From NCBI RefSeq assembly GCF_900108275.1, contig NZ_FNVD01000002.1:62001-126000 (forward strand): a DNA stretch of 64,000 nt, read 5' to 3'. Below, piece by piece: positions 1-9,436 of the stretch. Below the pieces are notes generated by a model. The model did no database searches. It was given only the letters and a program-made list of their open reading frames with translations, and was not told where the DNA came from. Within the stretch, counting starts at the first letter, position 1, and every line of letters starts with the position of its first letter. This stretch comes from Jhaorihella thermophila. GTDB taxonomy: Bacteria; Pseudomonadota; Alphaproteobacteria; Rhodobacterales; Rhodobacteraceae. The position numbers and the translations under genes were made by a program.

Positions 1-192
1 GTCGAAGATCACGGCGCCCGCGCTGGGCGTGATCCGCCCGCAGAGCATCCCGACAAAGGTCGTCTTGCCTGCGCCATTGGGGCCGATCAGGGCGCGGATC
101 TGTCCCGCAGGCAGATCGAAATCCACGTTTTCGACCGCGTGCAGCCCCGAGAAATGCTTGCTCAGGCCACGGGTGGAGAGCAGCACGGTCAT
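1..192 (-). CDS. ABC transporter ATP-binding protein, LivG-like (partial)
   Basis: Only the first 64 residues lie in the window; the rest continues beyond base 1. The Walker A motif GPNGAGKT is at residues 37-44, after a start typical of branched-chain amino acid (HAAT family) ATPases. It energises uptake together with the two permeases encoded just upstream. The ATG at 192 overlaps the stop of the preceding permease gene by four bases (ATGA), which indicates one operon. The substrate (branched-chain amino acid, amide or urea) cannot be told from this fragment. Confidence 0.85.
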   Translation of the reverse strand, partial: MTVLLSTRGLSKHFSGLHAVENVDFDLPAGQIRALIGPNGAGKTTFVGMLCGRITPSAGAVIFD

Positions 193-1127
193 GGCAGCCA
201 CCTCCAGAGGCGGGCGCGGATCTCGCCCGCCAGCCCCTGCGGCGCAAAGAGCGTCAGCAGCACCAGCGCCACGCCCGCGACCAGCATGTAGGCGCTGGTG
301 ATGCCGCTGGAGAGGTCGATCAGGTAGAACATGAAGAGCGTGCCGAGAAACGGCCCGATCACCGTTCCCGCCCCGCCCAGTAGCACCCACAGGAGCGGAA
401 AGATCGAATACTGCACCGCGCCGAAGGTCGCGCCGACATAGCCGAACAGCAGACCATAGGCCGCGCCCGCCACCGCCGAGAGCGTGCCCGACAGGATCAC
501 CGCCCCCAGTTTGTGCGCAAAGACGTCATAGCCCAGCATCCGCGTGCGTTCCTCGTTCTCGCGGATGGCGACGAGAACGCGGCCGAAGCGGCTACGCACC
601 AGCCGGAGCGTCAACCCCATGCCCAGCGCAAAGAGGACAAGCGCCGCGAAATAGCGGTTGGTCGGGTCGGACAGGTCGATGCCGGCCAGCGCCCTCTCGG
701 CCTGTTGAATGACAAAGCCCTCGTCGCCGCGGGTCCAGTTGCCGAAATAGAGAATCGCCAGATACCCCGCCTGCGCGAACATCAGCGTCACGATCATGAA
801 GGCCACCCCCGCCGTGCGCAGGGCCAGAACCCCCAGCACCGCCGACACCGCCAGACCCGCGAGCAGGCCGACCGCCATCGCCGGCGCCGGCGACAGCCCG
901 CCATGCTGCATCGCCAGCCCCATGCCATACATACCGGCGGCAAAGAACAGCGCATGACCAAGGCTCAGCAGTCCTGTATATCCGAACATGATGTTGTAGG
1001 CGCCGGCATAGGTCGCCAGCACCATGATCCGGGCCAGATTCCCGTGGTGATAGGCCGGCAGGACGAACTGCAGCACGCACAGAAGCGCAATCAGCCCGCC
1101 GTGAAGGGCAAGGGAACGCGAGATCAT
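189..1127 (-). CDS. ABC transporter permease, LivM-like
   Basis: A 312-residue inner-membrane permease of the branched-chain amino acid/amide family. It has about nine hydrophobic segments and the family motif region GYTGLLSLGHALFFAAGMYG near residues 48-67. It should pair with the LivH-like protein encoded upstream to form the transmembrane channel. Its start overlaps the stop of that gene by four bases and its stop overlaps the ATPase start, so all three are co-transcribed on the minus strand. Specificity is set by a binding protein not seen here. Confidence 0.88.
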   Translation of the reverse strand: MISRSLALHGGLIALLCVLQFVLPAYHHGNLARIMVLATYAGAYNIMFGYTGLLSLGHALFFAAGMYGMGLAMQHGGLSPAPAMAVGLLAGLAVSAVLGVLALRTAGVAFMIVTLMFAQAGYLAILYFGNWTRGDEGFVIQQAERALAGIDLSDPTNRYFAALVLFALGMGLTLRLVRSRFGRVLVAIRENEERTRMLGYDVFAHKLGAVILSGTLSAVAGAAYGLLFGYVGATFGAVQYSIFPLLWVLLGGAGTVIGPFLGTLFMFYLIDLSSGITSAYMLVAGVALVLLTLFAPQGLAGEIRARLWRWLP

Positions 1128-2050
1128 GCCCTTGCGCCTCCGAACAGGCCCTGCGGGCGAAAGACCAGCACCAGCGCAACAAGCAGCGTGGCCAGGATCT
1201 TGGCCAGCGTCGGCGAGAAGAAGACCGAGATGATGCCGTCGCTCAGACGGATCAGGATCGCTGCGACCACCGTGCCGGGCAGGCTGCCCAGCCCGCCGAT
1301 GATCACCACGATGAAGGACAGCAGCAGCGGATCGCCCCCCATCAGGTAATGCGCCTGGCTGATCGGCACGATCAGCACCGCCGCCAGCGCCGCCAGACCG
1401 GCCCCGATGGCAAAGACGACGGCGTAGACGCGATCGACCGGGATGCCGAAGGCCAGGGCGGTTTCACGATCCAGCTGCGTGGCCCGCATCAGCAGCCCGA
1501 TCCGGGTGCGCGTCATCAGAAGGCGCACCGTCAGCAGAACCACGCCCGACGCGCCGATCACGGCGAGCTTGTAGCTGGTCGTGGACAGCCCCCAGGGCCA
1601 GTAGAGCGCGAAGCCCTGATCCGTGAACTCGAACCACGGCAGCGGAATCCGGGTGTTGAAGGGCGGCTCGACCGGGCGGGCGTCGGGGCCATAGGTCATC
1701 AGCGTGACCTGCTGGATGATGTAGAGGATGCCGATGGTGGCCACGATGGTGCGTTCGGGATCGTATCCGACACGCTTCAGCACGGCCACGTCCGCCAGCG
1801 CCGCGATCAGCCCCACCAGCACCGGTGCGACCACCAGCGCCAGCCCAAACCCGACCGCGGCGTGCCCGCCGGCTAGATGCGCCACCCACCATGCCAGCAC
1901 CGCGCCCAGCATGAAGAATTCGCCATGCGCCACGTTCACCACGCGCATCACGCCGAAAACCAGGCTCAGCCCCACGGCCGTCAGCGCCAGCACCGCCGCC
2001 GTCACCGCGCCTTCGAGCGTGGCGAGCATCAGATATGGTCCGAACTCCAT
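1124..2050 (-). CDS. ABC transporter permease, LivH-like
   Basis: A 308-residue permease of the LivH/UrtB family. The frame is open further upstream, but the ATG at 2050 ([14 protein letters not shown]) begins the hydrophobic, conserved part, while the extra 50 upstream residues are arginine-rich and unlike a membrane protein. The typical motif [13 protein letters not shown] lies near residues 41-53. It is the first gene in this window of the minus-strand transporter operon and is divergent from thrS, with 191 bases between the two starts for both promoters. Confidence 0.87.
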   Translation of the reverse strand: MEFGPYLMLATLEGAVTAAVLALTAVGLSLVFGVMRVVNVAHGEFFMLGAVLAWWVAHLAGGHAAVGFGLALVVAPVLVGLIAALADVAVLKRVGYDPERTIVATIGILYIIQQVTLMTYGPDARPVEPPFNTRIPLPWFEFTDQGFALYWPWGLSTTSYKLAVIGASGVVLLTVRLLMTRTRIGLLMRATQLDRETALAFGIPVDRVYAVVFAIGAGLAALAAVLIVPISQAHYLMGGDPLLLSFIVVIIGGLGSLPGTVVAAILIRLSDGIISVFFSPTLAKILATLLVALVLVFRPQGLFGGARA

Positions 2051-2241
2051 GCCCGGCACGATTGCGCAACTTGAGCGGTTTAGGCAAGTGCGGCCGGGCA
2101 GGAACGTCGCGCCGGCACGCCCTGTTGCCCCGGTTGGCGCGGCGATGGTTGACAGCCGCGCCCGCCCCTGCCACACGGGCGCGACACCAGATACCCGCAA
2201 CCGGGCGTTCCGTGGGCGCCAAACCGACGAGGAGAGCCGAC

Positions 2242-4188
2242 ATGGCCAAGATCTCGCTGACCTTTCCCGATGGCAACGTGAAAACCTTCGACGCCGGCGT
2301 CACCCCGGCCGAAGTGGCCGCGTCCATCTCCAGCTCGCTGGCGAAAAAGGCGATCTCGGCCTTTGTCAACGGCCAACACTGGGATCTGCAGTGGCCGATC
2401 ACCGAAGACGCCGAGATCCGGATCAACACGATGAAGGACGAGGCGCCCGCGCTGGAACTGATCCGCCACGACCTCGCCCACATCATGGCCCGCGCGGTGC
2501 AGGAGATCTGGCCCGACACCAAGGTCACGATCGGCCCCGTGATCGACAACGGCTGGTATTACGATTTCGACCGCGAGGAACCCTTCACCCCCGAAGACCT
2601 CGGCGTGATCGAGAAGAAGATGAAGGAAATCATCAACCGCCGCGATCCCGTCACCACCGAGGTCTGGGAGCGCGACCGCGCGATCCGCTATTACGAGGCG
2701 AACAACGAACCCTACAAGGTCGAACTGGTCGAGGCGATCCCCGAAGGCGAGCCGATCCGCATGTACTGGCACGGCCACTGGCAGGATCTGTGCCGCGGCC
2801 CGCATCTGCAGCATACCGGCCAGGTGCCCGGCGACGCGTTCAAGCTGACCCATGTGGCCGGGGCCTACTGGCGCGGGGATTCCACCCGTCCGATGCTGCA
2901 GCGCATCTATGGCGTGGGCTTCCAGAACAAGGACAAGCTCAAGGCCTATCTGCACATGATGGAAGAGGCCGCCAAGCGCGACCACCGCAAGCTGGGCCGC
3001 GAGATGGACCTCTTTCACATGCAGGAAGAGGCCCCCGGCCAGGTGTTCTGGCACCCCAACGGCTGGACCATCTACACCACACTGCAGGACTACATGCGCC
3101 GGCGTCAGCGCGACGGCGGCTATGTCGAGGTCAACACGCCGCAGGTGGTGGACCGCAAGCTGTGGGAACGCTCGGGCCACTGGGACAAGTATCAGGAAAA
3201 CATGTTCATCGTCGAAGTGGACGAGGAACACGCGCGCGAAAAGACCGTGAACGCGCTGAAGCCGATGAACTGTCCCTGCCATGTGGAGATCTTCAAGCAG
3301 GGGCTGAAATCCTATCGCGATCTGCCGCTGCGCATGGCCGAATTCGGATCCTGCAACCGCTATGAACCCTCGGGCGCGCTGCACGGGATCATGCGGGTGC
3401 GCGGCTTTACCCAGGACGACGCGCATATCTTTGCCACCGAGGACCAGATCGAGAGCGAAACCGCCGAATTCATCCGCTTTCTCGGCCGCATCTACGCCGA
3501 TCTCGGCTTCCCCGAATTCAAGGTCAAGTTCTCGGACCGCCCCGAAACCCGGGCGGGGTCCGACGCGGTCTGGGACAAGGCCGAAGAGGCGCTCTTGTCG
3601 GCCACCCGCAAGGCCGGGATCGAGCCCGAGCTGAACCCCGGTGAAGGCGCGTTCTACGGTCCCAAGCTGGAATTCGTGCTGACGGATGCGATCGGGCGCG
3701 ACTGGCAGTGCGGCACCTTCCAGGTGGATTTCGTCCTGCCCGAACGGCTGGATGCGACCTATGTGGGCGCGGATGGCGCCAAGCACCGTCCCGTCATGCT
3801 GCACCGCGCAACGCTGGGCAGCTTTGAACGCTTCATCGGCATCCTGATCGAGGAACATGCCGGCAAGCTGCCCTTCTGGCTGGCCCCGCGGCAGGTGGTG
3901 GTCGCCTCGATCACGTCCGAGGCCGACGATTACGTGCACGAGGTCGTCGCCACCCTGCGCGCCGCCGGCATCCGGGCCGAGGCCGACATCCGCAACGAAA
4001 AGATCAACTACAAGGTCCGCGAACATTCGGTGGGCAAGGTACCGGTAATCCTGGCCGTCGGCGCGCGCGAAGTCGAAGAGCGCACCGTCTCGGTCCGCCG
4101 CTTGGGCGAGAAAAAGACCTCCGTCCAGCCGTTGGAGGGCGTAACAAAAGAGCTCGCGCGCGAGGCGACTCCGCCCGATCTTTTGTAA
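2242..4188 (+). CDS. thrS: Threonyl-tRNA synthetase
   Basis: A 648-residue class II aminoacyl-tRNA synthetase that charges tRNA-Thr in the cytoplasm. Order of domains: TGS domain (about 1-60), editing domain with the HxxxH motif in [12 protein letters not shown], catalytic core with motif 2 region [21 protein letters not shown], and a C-terminal anticodon-binding domain. Zinc ligands are visible as the Cys of [10 protein letters not shown], the His of DDAHIF and the His of [10 protein letters not shown]. The start is the ATG at 2242, preceded by GAGGAGAG; upstream in-frame ATGs lead into non-conserved sequence. A strong intrinsic terminator follows. Confidence 0.97.
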   Translation: MAKISLTFPDGNVKTFDAGVTPAEVAASISSSLAKKAISAFVNGQHWDLQWPITEDAEIRINTMKDEAPALELIRHDLAHIMARAVQEIWPDTKVTIGPVIDNGWYYDFDREEPFTPEDLGVIEKKMKEIINRRDPVTTEVWERDRAIRYYEANNEPYKVELVEAIPEGEPIRMYWHGHWQDLCRGPHLQHTGQVPGDAFKLTHVAGAYWRGDSTRPMLQRIYGVGFQNKDKLKAYLHMMEEAAKRDHRKLGREMDLFHMQEEAPGQVFWHPNGWTIYTTLQDYMRRRQRDGGYVEVNTPQVVDRKLWERSGHWDKYQENMFIVEVDEEHAREKTVNALKPMNCPCHVEIFKQGLKSYRDLPLRMAEFGSCNRYEPSGALHGIMRVRGFTQDDAHIFATEDQIESETAEFIRFLGRIYADLGFPEFKVKFSDRPETRAGSDAVWDKAEEALLSATRKAGIEPELNPGEGAFYGPKLEFVLTDAIGRDWQCGTFQVDFVLPERLDATYVGADGAKHRPVMLHRATLGSFERFIGILIEEHAGKLPFWLAPRQVVVASITSEADDYVHEVVATLRAAGIRAEADIRNEKINYKVREHSVGKVPVILAVGAREVEERTVSVRRLGEKKTSVQPLEGVTKELAREATPPDLL

Positions 4189-4212
4189 CATTCGCCTTTC
4201 GCTGCAGGATCG

Positions 4213-4243
4213 AACCGGCCCCGTTGCGGGCCGGTTTTCTCTT
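4213..4243 (+). terminator. Rho-independent terminator after thrS
   Basis: A perfect 9-bp stem (4213-4221 AACCGGCCC pairing with 4228-4236 GGGCCGGTT), a 6-base loop and the T-rich tail TTTTCTCTT. It separates thrS from the bufferin-type operon, which therefore needs its own promoter in 4244-4411. Confidence 0.88.
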
Positions 4244-4411
4244 GTCCGGGCGGTTTTGCCTGCATTTCAAGGCATTGCGCGCAGCCCCCTTGCTCACGCC
4301 ACTTGACGGGCGCGTGAACCACGGGGTCGTGAATTTTCTTTCGGGGGGGCGAGGCCTTACCGTCAGCGGTGTCGATACCGACAGTCTGAACAAGCAAAGG
4401 GAATTCAACGC

Positions 4412-4717
4412 ATGTCGAATACAGCCAAAACCCTCGCCGTCGCCGGCGCCTTCGCCGCCGCCGTTGCCGCCACCTCGGCCGCCACCGCCAATGCCGGCGG
4501 CAAGGAGAAATGCTATGGCGTGGCGCTTGCCGGCCAGAACGACTGCGCCGCCGGCCCCGGCACCACCTGCGCCGGAACATCCAAGGTCGATTACCAGGGC
4601 AACGCCTGGAAGCTGGTCGATGCCGGCACCTGCGAGACGATGGAACTGCCGGCCATGGCCGATGGCACCCCGCGCAAGGGCTCGCTCAAGCCGTTGAAGC
4701 GCGACCTGCCCTCCTGA
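4412..4717 (+). CDS. DUF2282 secreted Cys-containing peptide, bufferin precursor (BufA1-like)
   Basis: A 101-residue protein with a clear Sec-type signal peptide (about residues 1-28, Ala-rich, ending ATANA-GG). The mature part carries four cysteines, C34, C45, C53 and C74, spaced as in DUF2282 proteins (K-C-Y-G, N-D-C, T-T-C-A-G, G-T-C-E). DUF2282 proteins are now known as bufferins: ribosomally made peptides whose cysteines are modified by a DUF692 enzyme and which bind copper in the periplasm. The genes for such an enzyme, its DUF2063 partner and a DoxX protein follow directly. The start is the ATG at 4412 after AAAGGGA. I could not settle a promoter: TTGACG at 4303 and TGAACC (ECF-like) at 4315 are both possible. 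Confidence 0.88.
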   Translation: MSNTAKTLAVAGAFAAAVAATSAATANAGGKEKCYGVALAGQNDCAAGPGTTCAGTSKVDYQGNAWKLVDAGTCETMELPAMADGTPRKGSLKPLKRDLPS

Positions 4718-4779
4718 TCATCTGCAACGCGGGCGGGCTTCGGTCCGCCCGTCCTTTCCCGCCGACCCGGAGGCTGAAG

Positions 4780-5649
4780 ATGAACCACGCGACCACGCCC
4801 GAGGCCGCACTGCCCAAAGCGGCAGGCGTCGGTTACAAGCCGCAGCATTACGCGCAAATCATCAGCGACTCCGGCACCGTTCGCTGGCTGGAGATCCACG
4901 CCGAGAACTACATGGGCGACGGCGGCCGCCCGATCGCGCAGCTGCGCCACCTGTCCGAGCGGTTTGCGATCTCCGTTCACGGCATCGGGCTGTCGATCGG
5001 CGGCGAAGGCCCGCTGGACCAGGACCATCTGGCCCGGCTGAAACATCTGCTGGACTGGCTGCAACCGGCCAGCTTCTCCGAACATCTCGCCTGGTCCACC
5101 CACGGCGCGCAATTCCTGAACGACCTGCTGCCGCTGCCCTATACCAATGCAACGCTGACCCGCGTGGCCGACCACATCGATCAGCTTCAGGACACGCTCA
5201 GCCGGCAGATGTTGCTGGAAAACCCCTCCATCTATCTCGCCTTTGCGGAAAGCACCTGGTCCGAGCCCGATTTCCTGCGCGAGATCGCCCGCCGCACGGG
5301 CTGCGGCCTCCTGCTGGATGTCAACAACGTGTTCGTATCCGCCACCAATCTGGGGTTTTCGCCCACGGGTTACATCGACGCCTTTCCGCTGGAGGCCGTG
5401 GGTGAAATCCACCTTGGCGGCCATGACGAACAGACCGACGACCACGGCGCGCCGCTGCTGATCGACAATCACGGGCGCGAGGTGGCCGATCCGGTCTGGG
5501 CGCTGCTTGACGACACGCTGTCGCGCACCGGCCCGCTGCCGATCCTGATCGAGTGGGACAATGACGTGCCGGAATGGCCGCTGCTCGAGGCCGAGGCCGC
5601 GCGCGCGACGGCCGCGCTGGCCGCCTGCCGCGAAAGGACCGCAGCATGA
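4780..5649 (+). CDS. DUF692 multinuclear non-haem iron oxidase (MNIO), bufferin maturase
   Basis: A 289-residue TIM-barrel enzyme of the DUF692/MNIO family. Visible family motifs in order: GVGYKPQHY near the N-terminus, [64 protein letters not shown] and LIEWDNDVP. The conserved His, Glu and Asp in these form the iron centres in known members. The expected role is oxidative modification of Cys residues in the DUF2282 peptide encoded 62 bases upstream. The start is the ATG at 4780, preceded by GGAGGC; longer in-frame versions run into the precursor gene in another frame. The stop overlaps the next start (ATGA). Confidence 0.92.
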   Translation: MNHATTPEAALPKAAGVGYKPQHYAQIISDSGTVRWLEIHAENYMGDGGRPIAQLRHLSERFAISVHGIGLSIGGEGPLDQDHLARLKHLLDWLQPASFSEHLAWSTHGAQFLNDLLPLPYTNATLTRVADHIDQLQDTLSRQMLLENPSIYLAFAESTWSEPDFLREIARRTGCGLLLDVNNVFVSATNLGFSPTGYIDAFPLEAVGEIHLGGHDEQTDDHGAPLLIDNHGREVADPVWALLDDTLSRTGPLPILIEWDNDVPEWPLLEAEAARATAALAACRERTAA

Positions 5650-6392
5650 CCGTCTCCCAGGCCGATTTCGCCGGCGCGCTGCTGGATGCCACGCACCCGC
5701 CCCCCCAAGGACTGCGCGACGGCCAGGGCCGTCCCACCGGCCGCCGCTTCGACGTCTATCGCAACAACGTGGCGGTTTCCCTGACCGAGGCACTGCTGAT
5801 CGGATTTCCGGTCACCACCCGGCTTCTGGGCGAGGCGAACATGCGCGGGCTCGCCGGCATCTTTCTGCGCCGCTGCCCGCCATCCTCGCCACTGATGATG
5901 TTCTACGGCGACGGCTTCCCCGCATTTCTCGGGGAAATGGAGCAACTTTCGCATCTGGGCTACCTGCCCGACGTGGCGCGGCTCGAACTCGCGATCCGCC
6001 GCGCCTATCACGCCGCCGATGCCGCACCCATCGACCCCGCTGCGCTGGCCCCGGCCGCCCCGGCGGCCCTGTTGGAGGCACGGATGCGGTTCGCCCCGGC
6101 CATGCGGCTGGTCCGCTCGGCCTGGCCGATCTTCGACATCTGGCGGTTCAACATGGAGCCGGACGCCCCCAAGCCTCGCGCCATCGCGCAGGACGTGCTG
6201 GTGACACGACCCGAATTCGACCCCGCGCCCGCCCCGCTGCCATCGGGCGGCGCCGACTGGATCGCCGCGCTGCAGGCCGGGGCCACCATCGCCGAGGCGC
6301 TGGAAACGACCCGGTCCGCCGCCCCCGGTTTCGACCCGACCGAAACGCTGACCCTTCTCATCCGGGGCGGCGCTATCACCGCCCTGACGTGA
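5646..6392 (+). CDS. DUF2063 protein, maturase partner (BufC-like)
   Basis: A 248-residue protein whose first roughly 90 residues match the DUF2063 domain ([13 protein letters not shown], then [39 protein letters not shown]). DUF2063 proteins accompany DUF692 enzymes and are thought to recruit the precursor peptide to the enzyme. The ATG at 5646 overlaps the DUF692 stop, so translational coupling and a 1:1 complex are likely. The C-terminal half is Ala/Pro-rich and less conserved. The family was once called putative DNA-binding, but no clear DNA-binding motif is visible here. Confidence 0.88.
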   Translation: MTVSQADFAGALLDATHPPPQGLRDGQGRPTGRRFDVYRNNVAVSLTEALLIGFPVTTRLLGEANMRGLAGIFLRRCPPSSPLMMFYGDGFPAFLGEMEQLSHLGYLPDVARLELAIRRAYHAADAAPIDPAALAPAAPAALLEARMRFAPAMRLVRSAWPIFDIWRFNMEPDAPKPRAIAQDVLVTRPEFDPAPAPLPSGGADWIAALQAGATIAEALETTRSAAPGFDPTETLTLLIRGGAITALT

Positions 6393-6403
6393 AAGGAGTC
6401 CCC

Positions 6404-6967
6404 ATGCGCGCCCTGATCGGCCTTCATGACGCCCTGTTCGACCGGCTGGCAACCGTTGGCGACTGGCTGATGCCGCTGTTCGCCCGGTTCGTCTTCGCCG
6501 CGACGCTGCTGGTCTACTACTGGGCCTCTGCCGTGACCAAGCTGGGCGACGGCATCCTGGGCATCCTGTCCCCTTCGGTCGGCGCCTATGCACAGATCTT
6601 CCCCCGCCAGTTCGAGGCAGTGGGCTATGACAGCTCACAGCTGACGCTGTTTCACTGGGCGGTCGTCACCGCCGGAACACTGGCCGAATTCATCCTTCCG
6701 GCCCTGATCGTGATCGGACTTGCAACGCGGCTCGCCGCACTGGGCATGATCGGCTTCGTGCTGGTGCAGTCATTGACCGACTATTACGGTCACGGCCTGA
6801 CCGATCCGGCCACCGTGGGGCGCTGGTTCGACCGGCTGCCCGATGGCGTTCTGCTCGACCAGCGCCTGTTCTGGGTGTTCCTGCTGACCTTCATCATGGT
6901 GCGCGGAGCCGGCGTCTTCTCGATCGACGCGGCCCTGCGCCGCCGAACCTCACCGCTCGCGGCATAG
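6404..6967 (+). CDS. DoxX-family membrane protein (BufD-like)
   Basis: A 187-residue protein with about four transmembrane segments, beginning with LFARFVFAATLLVYYWASAVTK, typical of DoxX. DoxX proteins often end DUF2282/DUF692/DUF2063 operons; their exact job there is not established, but an inner-membrane redox or export-related role is usually proposed. The start is the ATG at 6404 after AAAGGAG, 11 bases behind the DUF2063 gene. It is the last gene of the operon and is followed by a two-hairpin dispersed repeat shared with the convergent gene. Confidence 0.85.
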   Translation: MRALIGLHDALFDRLATVGDWLMPLFARFVFAATLLVYYWASAVTKLGDGILGILSPSVGAYAQIFPRQFEAVGYDSSQLTLFHWAVVTAGTLAEFILPALIVIGLATRLAALGMIGFVLVQSLTDYYGHGLTDPATVGRWFDRLPDGVLLDQRLFWVFLLTFIMVRGAGVFSIDAALRRRTSPLAA

Positions 6968-7007
6968 CGTGCCGCGCCCACCGCCGGGCACCCCGGACAT
7001 CGCCCGT

Positions 7008-7096
7008 CCTTCATCTTGCTGCAAATACTCTGGGGGAGCGCGAGGGGGCAACGCCCCCTCGCCCCGGTCGGATTGGCCCCGCCAATCCGAAGCCCC
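7008..7096. repeat. Dispersed two-hairpin repeat, copy 1
   Basis: Begins with the head TTCATCTTG(C/G)... AAATACTC, followed by hairpin A (GAGGGGGC-AAC-GCCCCCTC) and hairpin B (CGGATTGGC-CCC-GCCAATCCG). The same architecture occurs at 17153, 22702, 45740 and 61995. This copy fills the junction of two convergent genes and could act as a bidirectional terminator. Confidence 0.8.
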
Positions 7097-7121
7097 GCCG
7101 CCAGGCTCCAGGATCCAGACC

Positions 7122-7490
7122 CTAGAAATGCGCCTTGGGCTCGTCGGGCTTGCCCGCCGCCAGCGCCAGTATCCCCGCCACGCCGGCAAAGGCGATCGGG
7201 AACATGGTGAACACATTGAAACCGAAGGCGTGGTACATCCCCCCCGCCGACAGCAACAGCAATATCCCGCCCCACAATGCCCGCGTCCGGGCCATCGCGC
7301 CCCCGGCGATCGCCAGCAACGGCGCCAGGAGCGACGTGACCCGGATCAGTTCGACATTGCCGACCTGTTCGACCAGCCCTTCGACTTCGCCGAACCGCTC
7401 CACCGCCTCGGTGTAACCGTAGCTGAAAAAGCCCACCAGCATCCCGAAGATGCCCCCGATGATCCCCAGAACAAGGGCCGCATTGCGCAT
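7122..7490 (-). CDS. Small integral membrane protein of unknown function
   Basis: A 122-residue protein with four predicted transmembrane segments: residues about 5-27, 50-68, 73-92 and 95-113. The overall pattern (glycine-rich first helix GIIGGIFGMLVGFF and a short cytoplasmic tail) resembles DUF4064-like proteins, but I do not recognise it firmly. The start is the ATG at 7490 with GGAGGC just upstream. It lies downstream of the Spx/ArsC-like gene in the same direction and may share its transcript. Confidence 0.6.
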   Translation of the reverse strand: MRNAALVLGIIGGIFGMLVGFFSYGYTEAVERFGEVEGLVEQVGNVELIRVTSLLAPLLAIAGGAMARTRALWGGILLLLSAGGMYHAFGFNVFTMFPIAFAGVAGILALAAGKPDEPKAHF

Positions 7491-7532
7491 GTTTCCGCCT
7501 CCCGATCGTGCCGGCTCCAGATAATCACCCGC

Positions 7533-7850
7533 TCACGCGGCACCAAGATCCCTGCGGGTTTCCGCCGTCCAGCCCAGGTAGAGCCGCCCGCCGGCCTCGA
7601 TCAACGGCCGCTTCATCAGCGTCGGATACTCGGTCAACAGCTCCAGCGGCGGGCGGGCCCGTTCGACCTCGTCCAGCCCCCGCCATGTGATCGAGCGCGT
7701 ATTGACCAGCGCCGGGCCGAATTCCGAAAAAGCCTGGGCCAGCACCTCGGTCGGCACACCGTGTGACCGCACATCGACGAACCGCGCCTGCGGCAGGGCT
7801 TTCAATGCCTTGCGGCAGGTGTCACAGGACTTGAGCCCGTAAAGGATCAT
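7533..7850 (-). CDS. ArsC/Spx-family thioredoxin-fold protein
   Basis: A 105-residue protein of the ArsC/Spx/YffB family. The N-terminus MILYGLKSCDTCRKALK carries a CxxC pair (C9, C12) at the position of the ArsC active site; the C-terminal part contains LMKRPLIEAGGRLYLGW, matching the family signature MKRPLI. Members reduce arsenate or act as glutathione-dependent reductases, but many YffB-like proteins have no known substrate. The ATG at 7850 is preceded by GGAGGTTGGC, an ideal ribosome site, so the longer open frame upstream is not needed. Confidence 0.82.
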   Translation of the reverse strand: MILYGLKSCDTCRKALKALPQARFVDVRSHGVPTEVLAQAFSEFGPALVNTRSITWRGLDEVERARPPLELLTEYPTLMKRPLIEAGGRLYLGWTAETRRDLGAA

Positions 7851-8070
7851 GCCAACCTCCATTCCTTGGCGGGGCCGTGGCGGCCTCAACCGACCCCATG
7901 CCCCTTTTTCGTTGATTTTTCGCCGAACCCTGCGATCCTGTGTCACGGCGCTGCCGCCGATCAGACTTCCCGCCTTCCGACAAGAATGCCGGTTGCCTGA
8001 AAGACCGGTGCCGCCGAAGGCCCCGTCCCTTTCGGGCGGGGAAAGTGCAAGGCAGAAGGAGACACGGGAC

Positions 8071-8283
8071 ATGCCAATCGGCACCGTGAAGTGGTTCAAC
8101 ACCACGAAAGGTTATGGTTTCATCGCCCCCGAAGACGGGGGCCGGGACGTTTTCGTTCACATCTCTGCGGTCGAACGGTCGGGACTGACCGGGCTGGCCG
8201 ACAACCAGAAGGTCGAGTTCGAACTGGCCGAAGGCCGCGATGGCCGCACAATGGCCAGCGACCTCAAGACCATTCCCGCCTGA
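8071..8283 (+). CDS. Cold shock protein, CspA family
   Basis: A 70-residue single-domain cold shock protein. RNP1 is seen as KGYGFI (residues 13-18) and RNP2 as VFVHI (27-31), preceded by GTVKWFN. It binds single-stranded RNA/DNA and acts as an RNA chaperone in the cytoplasm. The ATG at 8071 follows AGAAGGAGAC. The roughly 220-base divergent gap upstream allows a long leader, as is common for csp genes, and contains a GC-rich stem-loop ending about 30 bases before the start. Confidence 0.93.
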   Translation: MPIGTVKWFNTTKGYGFIAPEDGGRDVFVHISAVERSGLTGLADNQKVEFELAEGRDGRTMASDLKTIPA

Positions 8284-8292
8284 AGACCGCCG

Positions 8293-8316
8293 CCCGCGGT
8301 CGGACAGGACCGCGGG
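8293..8316. terminator. Hairpin between cspA-like gene and thyX
   Basis: A perfect 9-bp inverted repeat (CCCGCGGTC / GACCGCGGG) with a 6-base loop in the 47-base space between two convergent genes. There is no T-run on either side, so it may be a weak terminator or an mRNA 3'-end stabiliser. Confidence 0.45.
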
Positions 8317-8330
8317 TGGCCCACCGGCGC

Positions 8331-9239
8331 TCACAGGCCCACGATGTCTTGGAACTCGCGCCACTCGCGGGCGGACATGCCGGAATTTTCCTGCGTGACC
8401 TGCTCGCCCCGCAGCATCCGGCGCACGCAATCCACCATCTGCGCCGACAACGATGCCGCGTTCATCCGGTAATCCTCGAACGCACGCCACGCATAGGGCA
8501 CCCAGTCGGCGACGATCCCGCAGATCACGTCGGCATAGGCGCGAATCTCGTACTGGGCATGCGCATCCGCGCGCAGGCGCAGGAAATGGAACAGATTGTG
8601 CAGGTCGACCTTCCAGTACCACTGGGTGTAGATGTTCGCCGGCAGGTTCATCCGCGCCAGTTCCCGCGCAAGGCCTTGTTGGCCGTCCTGACTGATCATC
8701 TGCTCGTAGTGGTCATAGCAGCGCGCCGAATCCGCCTTGAGGATTTCCAGCACCCGCGCGGCCTCGTCCCCCTGCAACACCTCGCCGCGGCCCTGGTTGT
8801 TGACCCTGGACTGCGCCGCGACATGCTCTGGCGCGGGGATGTAAAATTCCCGGTCCAGGATCGAGTAGCGCGCAGAATACTCGTTCACGTTGGCGGTGCG
8901 GTGGCGAATCCACTGCCGCGCGACAAAGACCGGCAGCTTCACATGCAGCTTGACCTCGCACATCTCGAACGGGGTCGAATGCCAGTGCCGCATCAGATAG
9001 CGGATCAGCCCCTCGTCGTTCTGCACCGACTTGGTGCCCTTGCCATAGCTGACCCGCGCGGCCTGGCAGATCGCGGCGTCATCGCCCATGTAGTCGATTA
9101 CCCGAACGAACCCGTGATCCAGCACCGGATGCGCGAGATAGAGGTGTTTCTCCATCCCCGGCGCCACTGTCCGGAGCGTCTGTTGCGGGTTGGCGCGCAG
9201 GGCGTCGATCTCGGCCTGTTGCTCCGGTGACAGGGACAT
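8331..9239 (-). CDS. thyX: FAD-dependent thymidylate synthase ThyX
   Basis: A 302-residue flavin-dependent thymidylate synthase, converting dUMP to dTMP with methylene-tetrahydrofolate and NADPH. The ThyX signature RHR-x7-S is present as [15 protein letters not shown], preceded by FVARQWI. Conserved NVNEYSARY and the C-terminal [15 protein letters not shown] are also visible. Length exceeds the compact 220-residue ThyX but fits the alphaproteobacterial form. It has its own promoter at 9278-9306. No thyA is seen in the window. Confidence 0.95.
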   Translation of the reverse strand: MSLSPEQQAEIDALRANPQQTLRTVAPGMEKHLYLAHPVLDHGFVRVIDYMGDDAAICQAARVSYGKGTKSVQNDEGLIRYLMRHWHSTPFEMCEVKLHVKLPVFVARQWIRHRTANVNEYSARYSILDREFYIPAPEHVAAQSRVNNQGRGEVLQGDEAARVLEILKADSARCYDHYEQMISQDGQQGLARELARMNLPANIYTQWYWKVDLHNLFHFLRLRADAHAQYEIRAYADVICGIVADWVPYAWRAFEDYRMNAASLSAQMVDCVRRMLRGEQVTQENSGMSAREWREFQDIVGL

Positions 9240-9277
9240 GCGGGGGCTCCTCTTGGCGCAGAATCTCTTGAGGTCAT

Positions 9278-9306
9278 ACTATATATTGCGAAAGCGCCGG
9301 CGTGAA
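9278..9306 (-). promoter_or_regulatory. Predicted sigma-70-type promoter of thyX
   Basis: On the minus strand: TTCACG (-35, 9306-9301), 17-base spacer, TATAGT (-10, 9283-9278). This is an AT-rich island in GC-rich DNA and would give a leader of about 30 bases before the thyX ATG at 9239. Confidence 0.6.
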
Positions 9307-9436
9307 CCGCCATATCGGCAGTATTGCCCCCGCAGCCCGGCCCACGCGCCCGGTCGCATCGGCAGATTTCCCTTCGCGGGCACTGGCCCTCTGGCCGCGA
9401 TCGGGTAATGTTTGTCCCGAACAACCGGAGGAAGCG

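Noticed and set aside
2080-4191. A 703-codon open frame antisense to thrS
   Set aside because: It mirrors thrS codon by codon, is a product of high-GC third positions, and the translated sequence has no recognisable domain.
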